Origin: Pararhodonellum marinum
GTDB taxonomy: Bacteria > Bacteroidota > Bacteroidia > Cytophagales > Cyclobacteriaceae
Direction: 5' to 3'
Assembly (NCBI RefSeq): GCF_015354735.1
Contig: NZ_JACEFJ010000001.1
Location: 124,001-188,000 of the forward strand
Length of the DNA: 64,000 bases
The notes beneath the pieces are model-generated. The model was not told the origin of the DNA. It saw only the letters and a program-made list of their open reading frames with translations, and searched no databases. A program made the position numbers and the translations under genes. Shown piece after piece: positions 1 to 8,582 of this stretch. Position 1 is the first letter of the stretch, and each line of letters begins with the position of its first letter.

Positions 1-693
1 TTGAGAACCGTTATGCTCTGCAAAATAAACGGAGGCCCATTTGAATGCGCCGAAACTCAAAAGGACCGAAACCACCAATAAGCCAAAAGCTTTTTTATTC
101 CCACAGATCAATTTATCCAGTCCAGGGTAAAGGGTGAGCAGCATCAAAGTAGGGAGCATGGATTCTTTTTGGAGAGTTCCTAAGGGAGCGAGTATTAGTA
201 ACCAAATCCATTTTTCTTTCGTGAAAGCGATGAAAAGCAGAACCTGAACCAAATAGAGAGGCACATCCACATTGATCGGGTCCATGATGTTTGCTTTGAG
301 GAGTCCAACCCAATGAAATGTAATCCAAAACCACGCTATCCAGGTTTTCAATCTATCCAGTCCAGCCATAGGTGCAGCAAAAAACCAACAGAATGAAAAC
401 AAAACCGAAAAGATGAGATTGACAGCCAAGAAATCACCTTGGACACTGTCAAATGGCATCTTGGAAGCCATCCATGGTACGAGAATCCGAACGTTAAATG
501 GGTATTTTACCGTATATTCCGGAGTCTGACCTTTGAAGTAGGCATAAGCCTTGGCATATTCATTGCCATCAAAGAGCAGGTTCAATTCATAGCTGAGCGG
601 TTGCTGAAAATGATAAATCAGGCCAAAACCCAGAAGGGTCAGCAAAGCAGCCAAAATCGCTGGAAAGAAATGCTTCTTCTTCTCCGAATTCAA
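1..693 (-). CDS. Polytopic membrane protein of unknown function, C-terminus cut by window edge
   Basis: I translated this frame from the sequence: 231 codons are open from position 693 to position 1, and the C-terminal part lies outside the window. There is no ATG near the 5' end. A stop (TAA) directly precedes TTG at 693, so TTG is the earliest possible start. The product begins with a Lys-rich stretch, then a hydrophobic helix at about residues 9-27, then a soluble loop rich in Tyr, Phe and Asn (about 28-80), then at least four more hydrophobic segments. I do not recognise the family. The loop after the first helix resembles polytopic glycosyltransferase-like (GT-C type) proteins, but I see no diagnostic motif. 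It is divergent from dtd with only 32 bp between starts. Confidence 0.7.
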   Translation of the reverse strand, partial: MNSEKKKHFFPAILAALLTLLGFGLIYHFQQPLSYELNLLFDGNEYAKAYAYFKGQTPEYTVKYPFNVRILVPWMASKMPFDSVQGDFLAVNLIFSVLFSFCWFFAAPMAGLDRLKTWIAWFWITFHWVGLLKANIMDPINVDVPLYLVQVLLFIAFTKEKWIWLLILAPLGTLQKESMLPTLMLLTLYPGLDKLICGNKKAFGLLVVSVLLSFGAFKWASVYFAEHNGSQ

Positions 694-725
694 TTATCTT
701 CAAGATTTATTACAAACCACATACA

Positions 726-1178
726 ATGATAGCAGTTATTCAGCGGGTTTCGGAGTCAGCCGTCAAAATTAATGGGCAAATCAAAGGAGAAATTAAACAG
801 GGATTGTTGGTGCTCTTGGGCATCGAGGAAGCGGATGATGAGGAGGATATTGAGTGGTTAACCAACAAAGTGGTCAATCTGCGGATTTTCGCGGACGAGC
901 AAGGGGTGATGAACAAAAGCATTCTGGAAGTGGGAGGGGAAATTTTATTGATCAGCCAGTTTACCTTACATGCCAGTACCAAAAAAGGAAACCGGCCATC
1001 CTACATCAAAGCAGCGAAACCGCCAACAGCCATCCCACTGTACGAGCGTTTCGGTGAGGTTTTGGAGATAAAACTGGGGAAACCCATAGCACGCGGAGAG
1101 TTTGGCGCTGACATGAAAGTGACCTTAACCAATGATGGTCCAGTAACCATTCTGATAGACACCAAAAACAAAATCTGA
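726..1178 (+). CDS. dtd: D-aminoacyl-tRNA deacylase
   Basis: Cytosolic proofreading enzyme that hydrolyses D-aminoacyl-tRNA (and glycyl-tRNA-Ala), recycling the tRNA. At 150 residues it has the full family length. The two active-site signatures are present: SQFTL at residues 77-81 and NDGPVT at 136-141, the latter being the cross-subunit Gly-Pro motif region of the DTD dimer. FGADM at 126-130 is also typical. It starts with MIAVIQRV, a standard DTD N-terminus. The ABC ATPase gene follows after 16 bp, so the two are probably co-transcribed. Confidence 0.96.
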   Translation: MIAVIQRVSESAVKINGQIKGEIKQGLLVLLGIEEADDEEDIEWLTNKVVNLRIFADEQGVMNKSILEVGGEILLISQFTLHASTKKGNRPSYIKAAKPPTAIPLYERFGEVLEIKLGKPIARGEFGADMKVTLTNDGPVTILIDTKNKI

Positions 1179-1194
1179 TTTAGATTTTCCATCC

Positions 1195-2763
1195 ATGATC
1201 CAAAGCAACCCACTTTTTCAAAATGCAAAGTCTGAATCAACGACATTGATCAGCTTGAAAGGGATCTGTGTGCAGCATTTGGGTAGGGTGGTTTTTCAAG
1301 ATATGGATTTTGAGCTGAAAACAGGGGAAAACTGGGCCATTTTGGGTCATTCAGGTGTGCAAAAGACTGCTTTTTTGGAAACCCTGATGGGGCATACGGT
1401 GCTTAACAAGGGGACCTATGAACGACCTTTCGCTACTTCTTATTTGGCTAATAAGCAGGCTGCAGGAGAGGTCCACAGTTTCAGAGATCTGATGGCCTTC
1501 GTGTCTCAAAAGTATCTATTCAAGGACAAATCCAACCAACAGAATTTTTATTACCAACAGCGCTACAATTCCATGGATTCAGAAGCTACCCGCTCTGTAT
1601 TTGAGTATCTAAGCGAGGTACCGGTAAAAAATCAAGGTCCATGGTCCACGGATACTGTAATGGACCTTTTTCGATTGAAAGAGTTGGCAGAAGCATCTCT
1701 AATCAAACTATCCAATGGTGAAACCCGTAGACTTGCTTTGGCAGAGGCGCTGATAAAAAATCCAAAAATCCTGCTTTTGGATCAGCCTATGACTGGATTG
1801 GATACAGCAACAAAAAGTGGCTTTGATAAAATTCTACTTGAAATAGTCAAATCAGGCATTCAGGTAATCATGACCACCAATATTGATGAAATACCTACTT
1901 TCATTACCCACCTGGGCGTCCTTGGGAAATTTCGATTTAAAAAAAGAATTCTTAAAGAAAATTATCCGGAGCACGATTTTTCTTTAAAAAAGGGCTTTTC
2001 CAGATCCTTTGATCTGCTGGATAGACTTTTGGTCAGGTATAGACCCCATTCGTTTAAAACCATTTTGGAGTTGAATCAGGTGAATGTCCAGTATGGAGAG
2101 CATAAGATCCTTCATGAGATCAATTGGAGGGTAGTTCCGGGAGAACGCTGGTCACTTGAAGGGCCCAATGGTGCAGGTAAGTCCACTTTGCTGAGTCTTA
2201 TCATGGGGGAGCACCCTCAAGCCTATGCCAATGATATCCTCCTTTTCGATCGGAAAAGAGGAACAGGGGAAAGCATTTGGGACATCAAGAAAAATCTTGG
2301 TTTTGTCGCGCCGGAACTGAGCCGTTTTTTTCCTACCCATCAAAGTTGTCTTCAGGTTGTTCTTTCTGGTTTTTTTGACACCATCGGCCTTTATAGAAGG
2401 CCAAGCAAAGAACAGCATGCTTTGGCAATGGACTGGTTAAAGGCTTTTGAATTGCAGGATGTGGCAAGTTTAAGATTAAATCAGGTTACCTTGGAAAACC
2501 AGCGGCTGATTCTCTTGACGAGGGCTTTGATCAAATGGCCTCCCTTGTTGATCCTGGATGAAGCAGCTCAGGGAATGGATGAGCGACAAAGGTTGTATTT
2601 CAGAGAAACCATAGACCGCATATGCTTCCAATTGCCTTTGACGCTCATTTATATCAGCCATTACGCAACCGATGTCCCGAGGTGCGTAAACAAAAGCCTT
2701 GCTCTCAAAGAAGGAAAAATTCACCGGATAGCGGATGAAGGAGACTTAAAAATGAAAATCTAA
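1195..2763 (+). CDS. ModF-like twin ABC ATPase with one degenerate ATP site
   Basis: A soluble protein with two ABC nucleotide-binding domains in one 522-residue chain and no membrane segments, in the arrangement of ModF/PhrA. Domain 2 has a canonical Walker A (GPNGAGKST, 323-331) and Walker B with catalytic Glu (LILDE, E456). Domain 1 has an altered Walker A (GHSGVQKT, 51-58, Gly replaced by Gln) and Gln at the catalytic position (LLLDQP, Q197), but a good signature (LSNGETRR, 172-179). The signature of domain 2 is lost (VTLENQR, 431-437). In a head-to-tail twin this leaves one intact and one dead composite site. ModF proteins are linked to molybdate transport by name, but no mod genes lie nearby, so the substrate or partner is unknown. 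It follows dtd by 16 bp. Confidence 0.85.
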   Translation: MIQSNPLFQNAKSESTTLISLKGICVQHLGRVVFQDMDFELKTGENWAILGHSGVQKTAFLETLMGHTVLNKGTYERPFATSYLANKQAAGEVHSFRDLMAFVSQKYLFKDKSNQQNFYYQQRYNSMDSEATRSVFEYLSEVPVKNQGPWSTDTVMDLFRLKELAEASLIKLSNGETRRLALAEALIKNPKILLLDQPMTGLDTATKSGFDKILLEIVKSGIQVIMTTNIDEIPTFITHLGVLGKFRFKKRILKENYPEHDFSLKKGFSRSFDLLDRLLVRYRPHSFKTILELNQVNVQYGEHKILHEINWRVVPGERWSLEGPNGAGKSTLLSLIMGEHPQAYANDILLFDRKRGTGESIWDIKKNLGFVAPELSRFFPTHQSCLQVVLSGFFDTIGLYRRPSKEQHALAMDWLKAFELQDVASLRLNQVTLENQRLILLTRALIKWPPLLILDEAAQGMDERQRLYFRETIDRICFQLPLTLIYISHYATDVPRCVNKSLALKEGKIHRIADEGDLKMKI

Positions 2764-2811
2764 TAAATGCCAGTAGGTTAGTGAAAATTTATCAAAAGAA
2801 ACCAGTACATT

Positions 2812-3150
2812 ATGACCATCGCGAACGCACAGGAAAAAGTTGACCAATGGATCAAGACCGTTGGAGTAAGGTATTTCAATGAATTGACCAACATGACCAT
2901 TCTTATGGAGGAGGTAGGTGAATTGGCACGGATTATGGCCAGGAAGTATGGAGAGCAATCCTTTAAGGAAAGTGACAAAGACAGGAACTTGGATGATGAA
3001 ATGGCCGATGTCCTTTGGGTATTGATTTGCCTAGCCAATCAGACCGGGGTTGATTTGACCAAAGCTTTGGAAAAAAACTTTGATAAAAAAAATCTCAGAG
3101 ACAAAGATCGGCACAAGTCCAATGAGAAATTGAATCAAAAAAAGGATTAA
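2812..3150 (+). CDS. MazG-like nucleotide pyrophosphohydrolase
   Basis: A short all-alpha NTP pyrophosphohydrolase of the MazG/dUTPase-2 superfamily. These enzymes split nucleoside triphosphates to monophosphate and pyrophosphate, cleaning the nucleotide pool. The metal-binding pattern is visible: MEEVGEL at about residues 32-38 (ExxE) and DEMADVLW at about 62-69 (ExxD). At 112 residues it is a single-domain version. It lies 48 bp behind the ABC ATPase gene, and its stop overlaps by 4 bp the end of the convergent small membrane protein gene. The exact nucleotide substrate cannot be read from sequence. Confidence 0.88.
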   Translation: MTIANAQEKVDQWIKTVGVRYFNELTNMTILMEEVGELARIMARKYGEQSFKESDKDRNLDDEMADVLWVLICLANQTGVDLTKALEKNFDKKNLRDKDRHKSNEKLNQKKD

Positions 3151-3359
3151 TTTTCCCGATCGCAATACCACTGTTCATCAAAGGTTTTATCCACCGTAAC
3201 ATCAGCCACCAATACCTTGTAAACCATCCAAATGACCAAAATAGGGGAGATGCTAAACAGAAAGAGGATCAATGCTGTATTGGCTTGCAACTGCGTAAGG
3301 GTAACGAATATGAGGAGAAAGCCAGTCACCCAGGCAACCGGCAGGGCATAATTTTTCAT
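3147..3359 (-). CDS. Small two-helix membrane protein
   Basis: A 70-residue protein with two clear transmembrane stretches (about residues 7-24 and 29-49) and a polar, acidic C-terminal tail ending in CDREN. It has no known domain. The hydrophobic pattern, in-frame ATG, and convergent 4-bp overlap with the mazG-like gene support a real gene. It is transcribed away from the vWA gene, and the 63-bp divergent gap presumably holds both promoters. Confidence 0.6.
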   Translation of the reverse strand: MKNYALPVAWVTGFLLIFVTLTQLQANTALILFLFSISPILVIWMVYKVLVADVTVDKTFDEQWYCDREN

Positions 3360-3422
3360 AATTGTAAGGTTTTGTTCTATTACTATAAACCCATTTAGCC
3401 TTTAACTTGTTACGACTACAAT

Positions 3423-4523
3423 ATGAAAGGTTTTAGATTCACCAAGTTTGTACCTGCTCAGGACCCTGAAAAAAACACCTTTGAAAACCTGTTGAATATT
3501 TTTCTTCAACTGGTGACCATGACTGGTGGGGATGTGGCTGAGGCTTTGAGTTGGTTGACCAATTTAGACAAAAGGCATAATCTGACCCAGCCCGGATACG
3601 GGATTGGGGATTTTATAGATGATCTCAAAAGCAAAGGTTATCTGACGGAAGAAAACCAAAAAGGCGAAATTAAAATTACCGGAAAAGCAGAACAGTCCAT
3701 CAGGAAAAATGCGTTGGAAGAAATTTTCGGAAAATTGAAAAAAGCCAAATCCGGACAGCACAAAACCACGCATTCAGGCCCAGGCGAGGAGCGGGGAACG
3801 GACAGGAGACCCTATGAGTTTGGGGATAATCTGGACCAAATCGCCCTGACGGACAGCCTGAGAAATGCGCAAGTCAACCACGGATTCAGTGGGGATTACC
3901 TGCTTACCGAAGATGACCTCGAGGTGATGGAGACCGAGATGAGAAGTCAGACTTCCACGGTGCTCATGATTGATATTTCCCACTCCATGATTTTGTATGG
4001 GGAAGACCGCATCACGCCGGCCAAAAAAGTCGCCATGGCTTTGGCGGAATTGATCAAAACCCGATACCCCAAAGATACCCTTGATATCATTGTTTTTGGC
4101 AATGATGCCTGGCAGATTGAAATCAAAGACCTGCCTTACCTTCAGGTAGGGCCTTATCATACCAATACCGTCGCCGGGCTGGAACTCGCCATGGATTTGT
4201 TGAGAAGGAGAAAAAATCCCAACAAACAGATTTTCATGATCACCGATGGGAAGCCAACCTGTCTGAAAGTAGGGATCAAGTACTACAAAAATAGCTTTGG
4301 CATTGACAGCAAGATCATGAACGAAACCCTCAAACTAGCTGTCCGTTGCAGAAGAACGAAGATTCCTGTCACCACCTTTATGATTGCTTCGGATCCCTAT
4401 CTCAAGGAATTTGTGAGAGAATTTACCAAAGTGAACAATGGAAATGCCTATTACAGCAGCTTAAAAGGCCTTGGCGACCTGATTTTTGAGGATTACAGAA
4501 GAAATAGAACGAAACGCTTTTAG
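3423..4523 (+). CDS. vWA-domain protein, partner of a MoxR/ChlI-type ATPase
   Basis: A cytosolic protein with no signal peptide. The C-terminal half is a von Willebrand A domain with an intact metal-binding MIDAS: DISHS at 184-188, a threonine-containing loop (HTNTVAG), and ITDGKP. The N-terminal half is helical and charged, with a [14 protein letters not shown]-type linker. Such proteins work with MoxR or magnesium-chelatase-I-like AAA+ ATPases as chaperone pairs for metal insertion or complex remodelling. The ATPase gene starts 1 bp after this stop, so the pair is translationally coupled. The client is unknown; no chelatase H subunit or dehydrogenase lies nearby. Confidence 0.87.
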   Translation: MKGFRFTKFVPAQDPEKNTFENLLNIFLQLVTMTGGDVAEALSWLTNLDKRHNLTQPGYGIGDFIDDLKSKGYLTEENQKGEIKITGKAEQSIRKNALEEIFGKLKKAKSGQHKTTHSGPGEERGTDRRPYEFGDNLDQIALTDSLRNAQVNHGFSGDYLLTEDDLEVMETEMRSQTSTVLMIDISHSMILYGEDRITPAKKVAMALAELIKTRYPKDTLDIIVFGNDAWQIEIKDLPYLQVGPYHTNTVAGLELAMDLLRRRKNPNKQIFMITDGKPTCLKVGIKYYKNSFGIDSKIMNETLKLAVRCRRTKIPVTTFMIASDPYLKEFVREFTKVNNGNAYYSSLKGLGDLIFEDYRRNRTKRF

Positions 4524-4524
4524 C

Positions 4525-6051
4525 ATGAATGACAAAAAATTGACTTCTAAAGAATTGATTCAAATAAAAACACTGGGAGAACTTAAAGCCATTGGCTATG
4601 AACCCAAAAGTATCAAAGAGGAACTTCGCCACAACCTGATCGAAAAAATCAAATCGGGGGAAAATGTGTTCGAAGGAATCTGGGGCTATGAGGATACGGT
4701 AATTCCCGATATCGAAAGGGCCATTCTCTCCATGCACAACATCAACCTTCTCGGACTCAGAGGACAGGCGAAGACGCGGATTGCCCGGTTGATGACAGGA
4801 TTACTGGATGAATATGTTCCAGTCGTGAGTGGTTCAGAGCTGAATGATGATCCCCTGCAGCCCATCACCACCTTCGCCAAAGAGCTCATAGCCGAACATG
4901 GTGATGATACTCCGATAACATGGTGGCACCGGTCCGATCGATATACCGAAAAACTGGCCACTCCGGACGTATCAGTGGCGGATTTGATCGGTGATGTGGA
5001 TCCGATCAAGGCGGCTACCATGAAGCTTTCCTACAATGATGAAAAGGTCATCCATTACGGTTTGGTGCCCCGTTCTCACCGGTCTATCTTTGTCATCAAC
5101 GAATTGCCGGATTTACAGGCCAGAATTCAGGTCGCCTTATTCAATATCCTTCAGGAAGGGGACATTCAAATCAGGGGCTTCAAGTTGCGACTTCCTTTGG
5201 ATATTCAGTTTGTATTCACTGCCAATCCTGAGGATTATACCAACAGGGGAAGCATCGTGACGCCATTGAAGGATAGAATTGAATCCCAGATCATCACACA
5301 CTATCCGAAAAACATTGAGATCGGTAAAAAAATTACCGAGCAAGAAGCCAAGATAAACGGCAAACCTCTGAACCGGATTCATGTTCCCGCGATCATGAAA
5401 GACTTGATTGAGCAGGTGGCAGTGGAAGCAAGGTCCAGTGAGTATGTGGATGAAAAGAGTGGGGTATCGGCTAGGTTGACCATTACCGCTTATGAAAACC
5501 TACTCAGTGCCGCAGAGCGCAGGATCTACAAAAACAATGAAGAACATACTGTAGTGAGGATAGCTGATCTGATCGGGATCATTCCTTCCATTACCGGAAA
5601 AGTTGAATTGGTGTATGAAGGCGAGCAGGAAGGTGCGGGGCTAGTAGCTTACAACCTGATTGGAAAAGCCATCAGAACAATGTTTACCCAGTTTTTCCCT
5701 TCACCCGAGCAAAAGAAAAAAGACAAAGAGGCCAATCCTTATACAGTGACCTTGGCTTGGTTTGGTGAGGGCAACACCCTGGATATTTTGGCTTCCCAAA
5801 GTGACAAAGATTACAAACAGCGGCTGCATGAGGTGCCCGGTTTGGAAAAATTGGCCACTGACTTTATCAAGAGTCTCCCTGAGAAAGAGAAAGAGTTTTA
5901 CATGGAGTTTGCGCTCCACGGCTTGGCAGAATACAGTCAATTGAGCAAAAAACTACTTGAAACCGGCATGCAATTCAAGGATTTATTCAGTAGCATGTTT
6001 GATATGGGAATGCCGGATGAGGATGATTTTGAAGAGGATGATTTCAATTGA
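4525..6051 (+). CDS. Magnesium-chelatase-I/MoxR-like AAA+ ATPase
   Basis: A 508-residue AAA+ ATPase. I chose ATG 4525, 1 bp after the upstream stop, rather than the in-frame ATG at 4486 inside the vWA gene, because the intervening 13 residues simply read through the vWA C-terminus. The P-loop is GLRGQAKT (77-84), the RGQAKT variant seen in this branch of ChlI-like proteins. The Walker B region reads FVINELPDL and the sensor-like FTANPEDYTNRG follows. An acidic Asp/Glu tail ends the protein. It is expected to power remodelling together with the vWA protein. After its stop begins the 1.1-kb repeat region, so it is the last gene of the unit. Confidence 0.87.
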   Translation: MNDKKLTSKELIQIKTLGELKAIGYEPKSIKEELRHNLIEKIKSGENVFEGIWGYEDTVIPDIERAILSMHNINLLGLRGQAKTRIARLMTGLLDEYVPVVSGSELNDDPLQPITTFAKELIAEHGDDTPITWWHRSDRYTEKLATPDVSVADLIGDVDPIKAATMKLSYNDEKVIHYGLVPRSHRSIFVINELPDLQARIQVALFNILQEGDIQIRGFKLRLPLDIQFVFTANPEDYTNRGSIVTPLKDRIESQIITHYPKNIEIGKKITEQEAKINGKPLNRIHVPAIMKDLIEQVAVEARSSEYVDEKSGVSARLTITAYENLLSAAERRIYKNNEEHTVVRIADLIGIIPSITGKVELVYEGEQEGAGLVAYNLIGKAIRTMFTQFFPSPEQKKKDKEANPYTVTLAWFGEGNTLDILASQSDKDYKQRLHEVPGLEKLATDFIKSLPEKEKEFYMEFALHGLAEYSQLSKKLLETGMQFKDLFSSMFDMGMPDEDDFEEDDFN

Positions 6052-6181
6052 GGGACAATATGGAAATAGGAATTTCGATTTACGAGGCTTTTGGCTGATT
6101 ATATGTAAATAAATACCGAGTATGATTCTTAAAAAGAATGCTGAAATATAATTTACGATTTACGAGTTACGACTTCTGAGT

Positions 6182-7119
6182 TTTCAGCATGCCAGAGGCA
6201 GAAAGCCTGACAACCATTTTGACAACTTTGACAACCTTAAAAATATCCAAAGCGAATCTTTTACCGAGTCTTTAAGTCCCCAATTCCCTTAGTCTTCATT
6301 CCATCCTCAAAAAAAGAATGATGAATTTAGAATGTTGAATAATGAATAATGAATAATGAATTGGGAGTTATGAAGGACGATTTACGAGGCTTTCAGCAGG
6401 CCAGCAGCAGAAAACCTGACAACCATTTGACAACTTTTACCACCTTAAAAATATCCAAAGCCAATCTTTTACCGAGTCAGTTCCCAATTCCCTTAGTCTT
6501 CATTCCATCCTTAAAAAAAAAATGATGAATTTAGAATGTTGAATAATGAATAATGAAGTTATGAAGGACGATTTACGAGTTACGAGGCTTTCAGCATGCC
6601 AGTGGCAGAAAACCTGACAACCATTTTGACAACTTTGACAACCTTAAAAATATCCAAAGCGAATCTTTTACCGAGTCTTTCAGTTCCCAATTCCCTTAGT
6701 CTTCATTCCATCCTAAAAAAAGAATGATGAATTTAGAATGTTGAATAATGAATAATGAATTGGGAGTTACGAAGTACGATTTACGAGTTACGAGGCTTTC
6801 AGCAGGCCAAAGGCAGAAAACCTGACAACCATTTGAAAACTTTTACCACCTTAAAAATATCCAAAGCCAATCTTTTACCGAGTCAGTTCCCAATTCCCTT
6901 AATCTTCATCCCATCCTAAAAAAAGAATGATGAATAATGAATAATGAATAATGAATTGGGAGTTACGAAGTACGATTTACGAGTTACGAGGCTTTCAGCA
7001 GGCCAAAGGCAGAAAACCTGACAACCATTTTGACAACTTTGACAACCTTAAAAATATCCAAAGCCAATCTTTAACCGAGTCTTTCAGTTCCCAATTCCCT
7101 TAATCTTCATTCCATCCTC
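6182..7119. repeat. Array of five ~200-bp repeats in two alternating subtypes
   Basis: The gap 6052-7170 contains no gene. Units begin with TTTCAGCA at 6182, 6391, 6589, 6797 and 6993, giving periods of 209, 198, 208 and 196 bp. Long units carry TTTTGACAACTTTGACAACC and AAAGCGAATC (units 1 and 3). Short units carry TTTTACCACC and AAAGCCAATC with GAGTCAGTTCCC (units 2 and 4). Unit 5 is a mosaic of the two. The higher-order period is therefore about 404-407 bp. Each unit ends in GAATAATGAA microrepeats and ATTTACGAGTTACGA blocks. TCCCAATTC pairs with GAATTGGGA about 75 nt later, so each unit could fold. A partial unit edge (ATTTACGAGGCTTT) sits near 6076. Confidence 0.9.
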
Positions 7120-7170
7120 ATTTCCCTACTTTCACCGTCGAACTTTGAGTTTAAAAATCAGCTTCTCGTC

Positions 7171-8514
7171 CTAATCCTCATAATCTTTTTCCTCCAACAT
7201 CCACTGCCGCTTAAAATCTTTGACATACCTGGGTCGGATCAATAAACGGAGGCTTGGGTCGAAGGATAGGTAATGCCATGACCAGGTAAGAAAAATCATC
7301 AATTTGTTTTTGACCCCTAAAATGGCCATTAAGTGGACGAATAGCCAGACAAGCCAGGCAAACATCCCCTGAAAACTGATAAATGGCAGGTCAACCACAG
7401 CCATTCTTTTGCCCACAGTGGCCATCGAACCCAAATCTTTGTATGAAAAGGGTTTTCTGGGTTTTTGCTTTAAATCAGCTTTGAAATTATTTCCTAGATT
7501 GGCTGCCTGCTGAATGGCTACCTGAGCTACCTGAGGATGCCCTTTGGGATATTTTTCTTCAGTTTGCAGGCATTGATCTCCTACGGCATACATATTTTCT
7601 TCCCCAAGCAACCGGTTGTATTCATCTACAAGGATCCTTCCATTGGGTGCCCTTTGGTTGTCTTCAAGTCCCTGTAAAGTGTTGGCTTTGATGCCTGCTG
7701 CCCAGAGTAAGGTGAGGGTAAGAATGGAATCCTTTTCTTTTAATTTCACGGTAAGGCCATCGTAATCTTCCACCATGGTATTCAGCATCACCTCCACTCC
7801 CAATCGCTTGAGATAAACCAAAGCTTTATCCCTTGAAGACTGGCTAAGCCCACTGAGAAGGCTATTGCCCGCCTCTATGAGGATCACCCGCATGTTTGCA
7901 AAACTCAATTGGGGATAATCTTTTGGCAAAACTTTGTTTCTCAATTCGGCAATGGACCCAGCTAGTTCGACTCCAGTGGCTCCGCCCCCAACAATTACCA
8001 CATTCATGACTGGTTTTCTATCCGATTCATTGGGCAGGTTGATGGCCCTTTCGTAGTTGGAGATGATTTTATTCCGGATATAAAGTGCTTCCGAGGTGGT
8101 TTTCATCGGAGCACAAAACTTTTGGATGTTTTGGTTGCCAAAGTAATTGGTGTTGGCCCCTTGTGCCAAAACCAGCATATCGTATTCAAGGGTACCTAAA
8201 TTGGTGTAGATGATTTGGTTTTTTTTGTCTATTTTTTTCACTACGGCCATACGAAAAACCACATTCTCTGTTTTATGAAAAATACGCCGTAAGGGAAAAG
8301 AAACCGAACTTGGGGACAATGCCGCAGTGGCCACTTGGTATAGCAAGGGCTGGAACATGTGGTAATTGTTTTTGTCAAGCAAAACGACCTGATAATCGGT
8401 GTGGGCGAGCTTGCGGGTCAGTTTCAATCCTGCAAATCCCGCTCCGATAACCACTATCCTTTTGGATTTGGGAGCTTGAATATTAGGGATGGGATATAAT
8501 TCTGGATCGTTCAT
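7171..8514 (-). CDS. ndh: Type II NADH:quinone oxidoreductase (NDH-2)
   Basis: A single-subunit, non-proton-pumping NADH dehydrogenase that passes electrons from NADH through FAD to menaquinone at the inner face of the cytoplasmic membrane. The FAD-binding Rossmann motif VVIGAGFAGLKL is at about residues 21-32. The NADH-binding motif VVIVGGGATGVELAG is at about 170-184. The quinone-site region has the family pattern near AVGDQC and QVAQVAIQQA. The C-terminus contains a hydrophobic, Trp-rich anchor (about 385-420). At 447 residues it has normal length. It lies 68 bp downstream of the P1 peptidase gene on the same strand and may be the last gene of that unit. Confidence 0.93.
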   Translation of the reverse strand: MNDPELYPIPNIQAPKSKRIVVIGAGFAGLKLTRKLAHTDYQVVLLDKNNYHMFQPLLYQVATAALSPSSVSFPLRRIFHKTENVVFRMAVVKKIDKKNQIIYTNLGTLEYDMLVLAQGANTNYFGNQNIQKFCAPMKTTSEALYIRNKIISNYERAINLPNESDRKPVMNVVIVGGGATGVELAGSIAELRNKVLPKDYPQLSFANMRVILIEAGNSLLSGLSQSSRDKALVYLKRLGVEVMLNTMVEDYDGLTVKLKEKDSILTLTLLWAAGIKANTLQGLEDNQRAPNGRILVDEYNRLLGEENMYAVGDQCLQTEEKYPKGHPQVAQVAIQQAANLGNNFKADLKQKPRKPFSYKDLGSMATVGKRMAVVDLPFISFQGMFAWLVWLFVHLMAILGVKNKLMIFLTWSWHYLSFDPSLRLLIRPRYVKDFKRQWMLEEKDYED

Positions 8515-8582
8515 GGATTCTCACAAAGTTGGAAGGAACTGTAAAACTAAAGAATTTAAAAGTTTAACGGAATTAAAATGCA

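Noticed and set aside
439-729. Plus-strand ORF of 96 codons
   Set aside because: It lies antisense to the open, hydrophobically patterned minus-strand membrane protein frame 1-693, which is the better gene.
6182-7119. CRISPR-like repeat array
   Set aside because: Units are about 200 bp with only small differences between copies; there are no short repeats with unique spacers and no cas genes.
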